This document shows, one piece after another, positions 1 through 5,461 of a DNA stretch of 6,839 nucleotides. Below the pieces are notes generated by a model that ran no database searches, was not told the DNA's origin, and was given only the letters and a program-made list of their open reading frames with translations. Where the stretch lies: NCBI RefSeq assembly GCF_001557215.1, contig NZ_LSJM01000453.1, forward strand, positions 1-6,839. Reading direction: 5' to 3'. A program made the translations under genes and the position numbers. Within the stretch, counting starts at the first letter, position 1; each line of letters opens with the position of its first letter. This stretch comes from Sphingomonas sp. CCH9-E2 (GTDB lineage: Bacteria; Pseudomonadota; Alphaproteobacteria; Sphingomonadales; Sphingomonadaceae).

Positions 1-434
1 CCCCCGCCGACATCGCCTATCGCATCGGCGACGCTGCGTTCGTGGGCGACACCTTGTTCATGCCCGACTATGGCACCGCGCGCGCCGATTTCCCGGGTGG
101 TGACGCACGGACGCTGTACCGCTCGATCCGCAAGCTGCTGTCGCTGCCGGACGATACGCGCCTGTTCCTGTGCCACGACTACAAGGCGCCGGGCCGCGAA
201 GACTATCGCTGGGAAACCACCGTCGCCGCGCAACGCCGCGACAGCGTGCATGTCCATGACGGGGTGAGCGAGGACGCGTTCGTCGCCATGCGCGAAGCAC
301 GCGACGCGACGCTGGCGGTGCCAAGACTGCTGCTCCCCTCGATCCAGGTCAATGTCCGCGCGGGACAGCTCCCGGAAGCGGAGGACAATGGCGTTCGCTA
401 TCTGCGCATCCCGGTAAAGCGGCGCAGCGCATAG
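1..434 (+). CDS. MBL-fold metallo-hydrolase, ETHE1/Blh type (3' part only)
   Basis: This is the C-terminal 143 residues of a metallo-beta-lactamase-fold hydrolase; the reading frame is open from base 3 and enters from outside the window, and the stop is TAG at 432-434. Visible motifs are GDTLF (metal-bridging Asp of the MBL fold), then the DYGTARADFPGG segment followed by TLYRSI, and LCHDYKAPGR, whose His is the last metal ligand. The block after CHDY (WETTVAAQR) and the tail LLPSIQVNVRAGQLP are typical of the Blh/ETHE1-like group. Known members of that wider group include glutathione-persulfide dioxygenases; others have no proven substrate. The N-terminal HxHxDH motif lies outside the window, so catalytic completeness cannot be judged. 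Full members are usually about 290 residues, so roughly half is seen. It converges on the MerR gene with 21 bp between stops and no clear terminator. A role in sulfur/persulfide chemistry is inference; the fold assignment is firm. Confidence 0.85.
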   Translation, partial: PADIAYRIGDAAFVGDTLFMPDYGTARADFPGGDARTLYRSIRKLLSLPDDTRLFLCHDYKAPGREDYRWETTVAAQRRDSVHVHDGVSEDAFVAMREARDATLAVPRLLLPSIQVNVRAGQLPEAEDNGVRYLRIPVKRRSA

Positions 435-455
435 CGCCACGCGCGCGTCGGGGGT

Positions 456-839
456 TTACTCGAATGCCGTCAGGATCGGGCAGCCTTCGCCCTCCCCCGC
501 CGCACAGCGCACTGCCAGCGCCTCCAGCGCGGCGCGCGCCTCGGCCAGCCGTGCCATCTGCACGTCGATCGCGGCAATGCGGTCGCGCGCCAGTGCCTGC
601 GCCCGCGCGCGATCCTCACCAGCATTGAGCGTCAGCAACTCGCCAATCTGAGCCAATGTAAACCCCGCGCCCGCCGCAGTCCGGATGAAACGCAACCGCG
701 CCACATCCGCCGCGCCATACCGCCGCACGCCCCCGACCCGGCTCGGTTCGTTCAGCAGGCCGCGCCGTTGATAGAAGCGGATCGTCTCGACCCCCACGCC
801 CGCCGTCCTGGCTAGTCCCCCAATCGTCATGTCATTCAC
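456..839 (-). CDS. MerR-family transcriptional regulator (Mer/CueR-like sensor)
   Basis: Dimeric DNA-binding regulator of the MerR family, 127 residues from the chosen start. The N-terminal winged helix-turn-helix (TIGGLARTAGVGVETIRFYQ, then RRGLL and RRYG) is very close to classical mercury MerR. A dimerisation helix follows (about residues 74-108) and then a metal-binding-type loop with C112 and C120 before a PILTAF end. Classical MerR binds Hg with three Cys; the first (C82, in the dimer helix) is Arg/Ala here, and the remaining two are C-x7-C as in CueR rather than C-x8-C. So the inducer could be Cu(I)-like, Hg or another thiol-reactive species; this cannot be settled from sequence. Start: GTG at 839 has GGAG (847-850) 7 nt upstream. 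ATG at 830 (MTIGG) is possible but has its Shine-Dalgarno 16 nt away; ATG at 857 lies inside the operator palindrome. It is divergent from the Grx-MauE gene and likely autoregulated from the shared region. Confidence 0.88.
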   Translation of the reverse strand: MNDMTIGGLARTAGVGVETIRFYQRRGLLNEPSRVGGVRRYGAADVARLRFIRTAAGAGFTLAQIGELLTLNAGEDRARAQALARDRIAAIDVQMARLAEARAALEALAVRCAAGEGEGCPILTAFE

Positions 840-846
840 AACTTGA

Positions 847-850
847 CTCC
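847..850 (-). promoter_or_regulatory. Shine-Dalgarno of merR-like gene, overlapping -35
   Basis: GGAG on the minus strand, 7 nt before GTG at 839. It decides the start of the regulator. The same bases are the end of the + strand -35 hexamer and the first operator bases, so the two genes' control signals are physically interlocked. Confidence 0.55.
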
Positions 851-865
851 GTACCATGGTACGGA
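848..865. promoter_or_regulatory. mer-type operator palindrome
   Basis: TCCGTACCATGGTACGGA is a perfect 18-bp inverted repeat. Its half-site CCGTAC/GTACGG is that of the mercury-resistance operator as I know it, with centre CATG. It sits between the -35 and -10 of the + strand promoter and upstream of the divergent regulator gene, so the same protein could repress/activate the target and repress itself. The minus-strand ATG of the longest possible regulator ORF lies in the centre of this dyad (CCATGG), an argument against that start. Confidence 0.8.
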
Positions 866-895
866 CCCTATCTGGTGTGGGTACGTTCGATATCC

Positions 896-901
896 AAGGA
901 G
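896..901 (+). promoter_or_regulatory. Shine-Dalgarno of the Grx-MauE gene
   Basis: AAGGAG, 6 nt before ATG at 908. This strong site fixes the start there and rules out the GTG at 875, which would sit at the -10/transcription start. Confidence 0.8.
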
Positions 902-907
902 TTCGTC

Positions 908-1645
908 ATGCCCACCAAGCCGACCGCCAGCCTCTACCGCATGGTCATGCCCGGCCATATCTGCCCCTATGGTCTCAAGGCCAAGGCGCTGCTGGAGCGC
1001 AAGGGCTATGCCGTCGAGGACCATTGGTTGAAGACCCGCGCCGAAACCGACGCCTTCAAGGCCGAACACGGCGTCGCGACCACGCCGCAGACCTTTATCG
1101 ACGGGCAACGCATCGGCGGATATGACGACCTCCGCCGCCAGTTCGGCCTGCACGTGCGCGCAAAGGGCGAGACCAGCTACGCCCCGGTGATCGCGCTGTT
1201 CGGGATGATGGCCCTGCTGGCGCTCGCCGCCAGCCATGCCGCCTATGGCTCCCCGTTCACCATCCGCGCGGCGGAATGGTTCATCTCCTTCAGCATGGTC
1301 GCACTCGCCATCCAGAAGCTCCGCGATGTCGAAAGCTTCTCGACCATGTTCCTGGGTTACGACCTGCTCGCGCGGCGCTGGGTGCCTTATGCTTATATCT
1401 ATCCATTCGCGGAGGGCGCGGCCGGCGTGCTGATGACGGCACAGGCGCTGCACTGGCTGTCGATCCCGCTCGCCGCGTTCATCGGCAGCGTCGGCGCGGT
1501 GTCGGTGTTCAAGGCGGTCTATGTCGAAAAGCGCGAACTCAAATGCGCCTGCATGGGCGGCGACAGCAATGTGCCGCTCGGCTTCATCTCGCTGACCGAA
1601 AATGTGATGATGGTGGCGATGGCGGTATGGATGCTGCTGCGCTGA
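908..1645 (+). CDS. Glutaredoxin-MauE fusion, membrane redox protein
   Basis: Protein of 245 residues with two domains. Residues 8-80 are a glutaredoxin fold: CPYG at 19-22 (one thiol, C19, in place of the usual CPYC), TTPQTFIDG at 58-66 (cis-Pro60 and glutathione site) and IGGYDDL at 69-75. Residues 90-245 form a MauE/DoxX-like membrane domain with about five hydrophobic segments: 92-113, 121-138, 160-184, 186-206 and 222-244. A conserved ELKCACMGGDSNVPLG segment (210-225) carries a CxC pair (C213, C215) between the last two helices, as in MauE-like proteins that pass electrons across the membrane to thiol proteins. MauE itself is needed for methylamine dehydrogenase disulfide formation; no mau genes are seen here. 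The gene is the apparent target of the divergent MerR-type regulator, so it is probably induced by metal or thiol stress. What it reduces or transports is unknown; the domain assignment is confident, the role is inference. The stop TGA abuts the stop of the convergent S41 gene. Confidence 0.87.
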   Translation: MPTKPTASLYRMVMPGHICPYGLKAKALLERKGYAVEDHWLKTRAETDAFKAEHGVATTPQTFIDGQRIGGYDDLRRQFGLHVRAKGETSYAPVIALFGMMALLALAASHAAYGSPFTIRAAEWFISFSMVALAIQKLRDVESFSTMFLGYDLLARRWVPYAYIYPFAEGAAGVLMTAQALHWLSIPLAAFIGSVGAVSVFKAVYVEKRELKCACMGGDSNVPLGFISLTENVMMVAMAVWMLLR

Positions 1646-2875
1646 TCAGCCGCGCGCCGTCACCATCCGCCGCGCCTCGGCGAGGCCAGCCGCGAGGATG
1701 TCGGCGCCATCGGGCACCAGCACACCCGGCTCCAGCTGCCAGCGCGGTCGGTCCTGCACGTCATAAACCGGCTCGGCCGAATATTGCAGATCGAACCCGG
1801 TCCGGTTGAGCCGCAGCGGGAACACCGCCGCGCCCAACTGCATCATCGGCGTCCCCACGATCCGCGCCCGGCCCAGCCCGCGCATGCCCATCGGGAACCC
1901 CTCGGCCATGCTCGCGCTCCAGCGGTCGCACAGCACGACCACCGGGCGGTCATAGGTGAACGGCCCGCGCGGCTCGACCCATTCGGTCCACGGCGCGCTG
2001 AGCCCACGCCCGGCCCGCCGCCGCATCAGCGCATAGGGCGCGCGGGTCGTAATGAACCGCCCCATAATCGGCCGCGCGACGGCGGTATCGCCCCCGCCAT
2101 TGCCGCGCACGTCGATGATCAGCGCCGGGGCATCACGCAGCTCGGCCAGCGCCGCATCGAACGCCGCCGTCGCCGCATAATCGCCAAAGCTGCGGATCGC
2201 GATCATACCGATCCCGCCCTCCAGCCGCCGGTGCGCGATGGTCGCCGGTTCCGCCCGCTGCGGGATCGGAACCGCGACCTCCCCCTTCCCCGCCACCGCG
2301 AACTGCCGCGCCATCGCGCGCTTGCCCGCCACCACCGCGTTGATCGCGAACCGGTCCGCCGCCGGATCGGGCCGCGCCAAACAGGTCAGCGCCGCCGCCT
2401 TGATCGCATCGCTCACGGGCACGCCATCGACTGCGGTCACGACATCGCCGATCGCCAGCCCCGCTGCACTTGCCCCAGAGTCCGGAGCAACATTGGTCAC
2501 GCGCAGGCCATCCGCGCTGCGCTCCACGAGCAGGTCGAACGGGGGCATCCGGGGAATGCCGTTCGGCCCGCTGCGCACCGATGTGTGCGGGTCGTAGAGT
2601 TCGCCCAGCGCCGCGCGCAGGACATGCGCGAAATCGTTCCAGCTCGGCGCGGCAATCGCGCGCGGGCGATAGACGCGGCGCACCTTGTCCCAGTCGGTCG
2701 CCTTCTCACCAAAGAAGCAATAGCGGTCGCGCAGCGTCTCCCACATCTCGTCGAAATCCTGCGCGAGCGTGACATCGCGCGGCGGCTCCTGCGCCCGAAC
2801 GGCCAACGGAAGGACGGGAAGCGCAAGGCCGGCGGCAAGGCCGCGCAGCGCGGCGCGGCGATCGATCATGGTCAT
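1646..2875 (-). CDS. S41-family peptidase with PDZ domain, Tat-exported
   Basis: Secreted or periplasmic serine peptidase-like protein of 409 residues. Residues 1-28 are a twin-arginine signal (R6-R7, then a hydrophobic stretch, likely cleavage after VRA at 28). Residues 36-100 are a helical N-terminal region ending in LYDPHTS (H97). A PDZ domain follows (about 119-160, GLRVTNVAPDSGASAAGL and GDVVTAVDG). The S41 core is 220-390: GGIGMIAIRSF, LIIDVRGNGGG (252-262) and DRWSASMAEGF (317-327), with S322 the expected nucleophile. The Lys of the Ctp/Prc dyad, expected about 25 residues later in the GKG context, is replaced (around L347, GTPMMQLG). With H97 present, a tricorn-like Ser/His arrangement (S41B) is more likely than Ctp; an inactive enzyme is also possible. 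The start is ATG at 2875; ATG at 2869 is an alternative, and neither has a good Shine-Dalgarno. It lies 56 bp after the kinase-like gene on the same strand and ends flush with the Grx-MauE stop. Substrate unknown. Confidence 0.85.
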   Translation of the reverse strand: MTMIDRRAALRGLAAGLALPVLPLAVRAQEPPRDVTLAQDFDEMWETLRDRYCFFGEKATDWDKVRRVYRPRAIAAPSWNDFAHVLRAALGELYDPHTSVRSGPNGIPRMPPFDLLVERSADGLRVTNVAPDSGASAAGLAIGDVVTAVDGVPVSDAIKAAALTCLARPDPAADRFAINAVVAGKRAMARQFAVAGKGEVAVPIPQRAEPATIAHRRLEGGIGMIAIRSFGDYAATAAFDAALAELRDAPALIIDVRGNGGGDTAVARPIMGRFITTRAPYALMRRRAGRGLSAPWTEWVEPRGPFTYDRPVVVLCDRWSASMAEGFPMGMRGLGRARIVGTPMMQLGAAVFPLRLNRTGFDLQYSAEPVYDVQDRPRWQLEPGVLVPDGADILAAGLAEARRMVTARG

Positions 2876-2909
2876 GGGACGGACGTAGCAGGCCGCTACC
2901 TTGTCTTCA

Positions 2910-2923
2910 ACTACAGCCGTAGT
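2910..2923. promoter_or_regulatory. Candidate operator ACTACAGCCGTAGT upstream of the S41 gene
   Basis: A 14-bp inverted repeat with one mismatched pair (ACTACA-GC-CGTAGT) in the 56-bp gap before the S41 gene. It resembles the ACTACA-N2-TGTAGT type of site bound by BlaI/MecI/CopY-family repressors (from memory). On the minus strand a possible -35, TTGCGA (2923-2928), overlaps its edge; a matching -10 is poor. No such regulator is encoded in the window. Confidence 0.3.
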
Positions 2924-2931
2924 CGCAACAA

Positions 2932-4311
2932 TTAGCCCTCGCGGGCTGGAAGCGTCAGGACGAAGCGCGCGCCCTGACCCGGTGCGCTGTCCACGGTGAT
3001 ATCACCGCCCATCGCCCGGGCCAGCCGCCGCGCGATGTAGAGGCCGAGGCCACTGCCACCCGGCTCGGTCGGATCGACGCGCCCGAATTTCTCGAAGATG
3101 CGGGCGTGATCCTCCGGCGCAATCCCCTTGCCCTGATCCGCGACGATGACGCAGCCAAGCGGCCCCTCGCGCTCCAGCCGTACCCAGACCGACCCGCCCG
3201 GCGGCGAATAGCGCAGCGCGTTGCCGATCAGATTGACCATGATCTGCAGCACGCGGCGGAACTCGCCGGTCGCAGGCAGGCGCTCGTCCGCCTTGGGCTT
3301 GTCGATCCGCACATCCGCCTCGCTCGCGCGCACGGCGAGCAGGCCAGCGGCGCGGCGCGCGATATCGGCCAGGTCGATCGGCTCGGCCTCCACCTCGAAA
3401 TCGTCGCGCTCGACGGCGGTCAGGTCGGCCAGGTCATCGACCAGCGACAGCAAATGCCGCCCGGCATTGGCGATGTCGCCGGCATATTCGGCATAATCGG
3501 TGCGCAACGGCCCTTCGATCTGCGCGCTGATGCTGTCGGCATTGGCGATGATGCGGCTCAACGGCTTGCGCAGCGCACGGTCGAGCCGCTGGCCGAACTC
3601 GCTGGTGAACACGGCTTCGGGTGCTGCCGGCGGGTGCGCCTGCGCGTCCGCGTCCGCATCGATCATCTCCGCCGCGCCGGTGAAGCCGGCAAAGCGCAAC
3701 TGCGCATCGACGCGCGGGCTGGCAGACAGTCGCACGCGACGCCCGGTACCGCGCAGTTCCGCCACCTGGCCCTCGAACCGCCCCTGCTCCGCCGCTGCGG
3801 TCAGGATCGGCAGCGCGCCCTCATCATCCGCCTCCAGCGCGAACAGCAACGTCAGCGGCTGGCCCAGCATCTTGCCGGCGTCGAAACCGTAGCGCGCCCC
3901 CGCCTCCAGCGAGAGGTGCGTCAGCCGCATCGCCGAATCGCATTCCCACACCCAATCGGCGTCGGTGCGCAGGAAGTCATCCTCGCGGCCCTCATCCGCC
4001 GCGGCGCGCCACGCGGCGCGCGGACGCCAGCCGCTGACTTCCAGCCGCACGCCGTCACTATCGGGCTCGGCACGAACCCACAGGTCGATATCATCCTCGC
4101 CATCCGCAGCGACGATGTTGCGCGAAATCGCGATGCCCAGCCGCTGCGCCAGCCGCGCGATCGACGCGATCTGCGGCACCGCGACCGGCTCGCCCTGCTT
4201 GCCGCCCGCGCGCGCGTTCAGGTCCGACAGGCGCGGTTCGGCATCGAGCAGCCGCCCGTCGCGCCCGACCCGGCCGATCGCCACCGGCACATGCGGGTCC
4301 ATCGCGTTCAT
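2932..4311 (-). CDS. PAS/histidine-kinase-like protein lacking the phospho-acceptor His
   Basis: Soluble protein of 459 residues with no membrane segment. Residues 1-100 look like a degenerate sensory domain. Residues 113-216 are a PAS domain (DADWVWECDSAMRLTHLS, then GQPLTLLF). Residues 235-300 are a HisKA-like dimerisation hairpin. Residues 345-456 are a HATPase_c domain with all its boxes: N box NLIGNALRY (N360, N364), G1 DQGKGI (D392), F box IFEKFG (405-410) and G2 GGSGLGL (418-424). In the helix where kinases read SHELRTPL, this protein reads DRALRKPL (244-251): the His is Arg245. H286 lies in the second helix, not at the acceptor site. So the ATP-binding part looks intact but canonical autophosphorylation is not expected, a situation comparable to DivL of Caulobacter (Tyr in place of His). 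No response regulator lies in the window. The start is ATG at 4311, overlapping the upstream DUF2336 stop (ATGA), with GGGAGG 6 nt upstream, so translation is probably coupled. Role: likely allosteric signalling partner, inferred. Confidence 0.85.
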   Translation of the reverse strand: MNAMDPHVPVAIGRVGRDGRLLDAEPRLSDLNARAGGKQGEPVAVPQIASIARLAQRLGIAISRNIVAADGEDDIDLWVRAEPDSDGVRLEVSGWRPRAAWRAAADEGREDDFLRTDADWVWECDSAMRLTHLSLEAGARYGFDAGKMLGQPLTLLFALEADDEGALPILTAAAEQGRFEGQVAELRGTGRRVRLSASPRVDAQLRFAGFTGAAEMIDADADAQAHPPAAPEAVFTSEFGQRLDRALRKPLSRIIANADSISAQIEGPLRTDYAEYAGDIANAGRHLLSLVDDLADLTAVERDDFEVEAEPIDLADIARRAAGLLAVRASEADVRIDKPKADERLPATGEFRRVLQIMVNLIGNALRYSPPGGSVWVRLEREGPLGCVIVADQGKGIAPEDHARIFEKFGRVDPTEPGGSGLGLYIARRLARAMGGDITVDSAPGQGARFVLTLPAREG

Positions 4312-5426
4312 GCCGCGCCTCCCAGCGCCTGCACCGCCGCGCGATAATCGCCCGGCAGCCGCAGCCCCGCCAGCGCCGCCCGCGCGTCATCGACCCCAAC
4401 CGCCATGATCGTGTCGAGCGTCTCGGCAAAGGCCTCGATATCGCGGCGCGGATCGGCTTCGGTCAGTGCCAGGCCCAGTCGCGCAATCGCCCCCCGGTCC
4501 AGATCCAGCGCACGCAACGCGACCCACAGCCGCCCGCTGCCTGCATCGAGCGCCAGGCCGCGCGCGACGGCATAATCCACCCCCAACGCATGGGCGAGGA
4601 GCCCCGCGAACAGCGTCACCCGCCGGTCGCCGAGCGCTTCGTTGAGCAATTCGGGCAGCTCGTCCGGCTGCGCATCGATCGCGACCGCCAGCCGCATCAC
4701 TGCCGCCTCGACCCGGTCGCCCTCGTCATGCGCGGCCAGGCTGCGCTGCGCCGCTTCGGCCAGCACGCGATCGAGCGCGGCGACATCGGGCGGGGCAAGC
4801 TGCGCAGTCGCGGTGACGCGCGCACGCAACGCGGCGGCCACCCACCACACCAGCTTGTGATGCAGTTCGGCGGGCAGATCGGTCTGCGGCAATGGCCCCG
4901 CTTCGGGCAGGCTGCGACGGCGGCTCTCGGCGATCAGCACGCCCATCGCGCTTTGCGCCAGCACCCGGTCGGGATGCTGGACGAAGCGGTTGATCAGGCT
5001 CGGTCGTTCAGGGTCGTCATGCGCCTGCACCGGCATGCCGCTCGCCAGCAGCTCCTGCCGCACCTGCGCGATCAGCTCCGCCATCAGCTCGGCGTCGCGC
5101 AGCAGGCCCGACTCGCTCAGCGCGGCAAACACGCCATCGGCCTCGGCGAGCACGGCGGCGAGATCGGTCTCTCCCTGCACCTGCAGCTGCCGCACGCCAT
5201 GGTCGCGAATCTCGCCCTCGACCGTATCGACCAATGCGCGCAGCAGGCGACCCAGCCCGACTCGCGTCCGCTCGTCCAGCCGGTGCGATTCGGGAAGGAA
5301 AAAATCGTCGATCGCCGTCGCCAGCCCCCGGTAAGCGGCAGCGTCCGCACCCGCGGCATGCGCGAGCAACGTGCGGGCGCCCCGAATGGCGGCGCCATCA
5401 CTCATGTCGACATTGGGGTCGGACAT
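4308..5426 (-). CDS. DUF2336-domain protein, helical, function unknown
   Basis: A 372-residue, almost wholly alpha-helical, soluble protein rich in Ala and Leu. Family assignment to DUF2336 (Pfam PF10098, as I recall an alphaproteobacterial family of unknown function) rests on the central and C-terminal pattern: LPAELHHKLVWWVAAALR (184-201), GDRRVTLFAGLLAHALGVDY (266-285), GRLWVALRALDLDRGAIARL (298-317) and LTEADPRRDIEAF (321-333). The repeated two-helix units suggest a HEAT-like scaffold, which is inference. No catalytic motif, signal peptide or membrane segment is seen. The start is ATG at 5426 with GGAG only 3 nt upstream; ATG at 5405 (residue 8) is an alternative with no better site. It follows the membrane-protein gene by 35 bp and overlaps the kinase-like gene by 4 nt, so it is probably made in fixed ratio with that protein and may be its partner or regulator. 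Confidence 0.78.
   Translation of the reverse strand: MSDPNVDMSDGAAIRGARTLLAHAAGADAAAYRGLATAIDDFFLPESHRLDERTRVGLGRLLRALVDTVEGEIRDHGVRQLQVQGETDLAAVLAEADGVFAALSESGLLRDAELMAELIAQVRQELLASGMPVQAHDDPERPSLINRFVQHPDRVLAQSAMGVLIAESRRRSLPEAGPLPQTDLPAELHHKLVWWVAAALRARVTATAQLAPPDVAALDRVLAEAAQRSLAAHDEGDRVEAAVMRLAVAIDAQPDELPELLNEALGDRRVTLFAGLLAHALGVDYAVARGLALDAGSGRLWVALRALDLDRGAIARLGLALTEADPRRDIEAFAETLDTIMAVGVDDARAALAGLRLPGDYRAAVQALGGAA
4318..4323 (-). promoter_or_regulatory. Shine-Dalgarno of the kinase-like gene inside the DUF2336 gene
   Basis: GGGAGG on the minus strand, 6 nt before ATG at 4311, lying within the last codons of the DUF2336 gene. It supports the overlapping start and coupled translation of the pair. 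Confidence 0.65.
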
Positions 5427-5461
5427 GGTCTCCGGAATAACGGAATGCGGTTAAGGTCGCC

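Larger units (their letters stand above)
843..874 (+). promoter_or_regulatory. MerR-type promoter with overlong spacer
   Basis: The -35 element TTGACT is at 843-848. The -10 is read as TATCTG at 869-874 (20-bp spacer) or CTATCT at 868-873 (19-bp spacer); the first fits the consensus better. A 19-20 bp spacer filled by a palindrome is the hallmark of promoters activated by MerR-family proteins through DNA untwisting. The placement of the dyad directly after TTGACT is the same as I recall for the mer operons of Tn21/Tn501. It would drive the Grx-MauE gene with a leader of about 25-30 nt. The exact -10 and start of transcription are not proven. Confidence 0.75.

Noticed and set aside
435..455. 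Terminator between the convergent MBL and MerR genes
   Set aside because: The 21-bp gap has no stable stem followed by a T run.
836..1453. 205-residue - strand frame across the MerR/Grx region
   Set aside because: It covers the divergent promoter and is antisense to the Grx-MauE gene; no motif seen.
1276..1809. 177-residue + strand frame overlapping the Grx-MauE gene
   Set aside because: It is an alternate frame of a well-supported gene and runs into the antisense of the S41 gene.
2885..2899. GTAGC-AGGCC-GCTAC hairpin in the S41 leader as an attenuator
   Set aside because: A 5-bp stem alone is expected by chance, with no T run or alternative structure.
1784..2935. 383-residue open frame on the + strand
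   Set aside because: It is antisense to the S41 gene; the product is Arg/His/Pro-rich with no domain, a typical GC-rich shadow frame.
3106..4347. 413-residue open frame on the + strand
   Set aside because: It is antisense to the kinase-like gene, which has unmistakable HATPase motifs; the + product is low-complexity Arg/Gln-rich.
5427..5461. TTAACC on the minus strand as a CtrA half-site upstream of DUF2336
   Set aside because: There is only one hexamer with no second half at the right spacing; too short to support.
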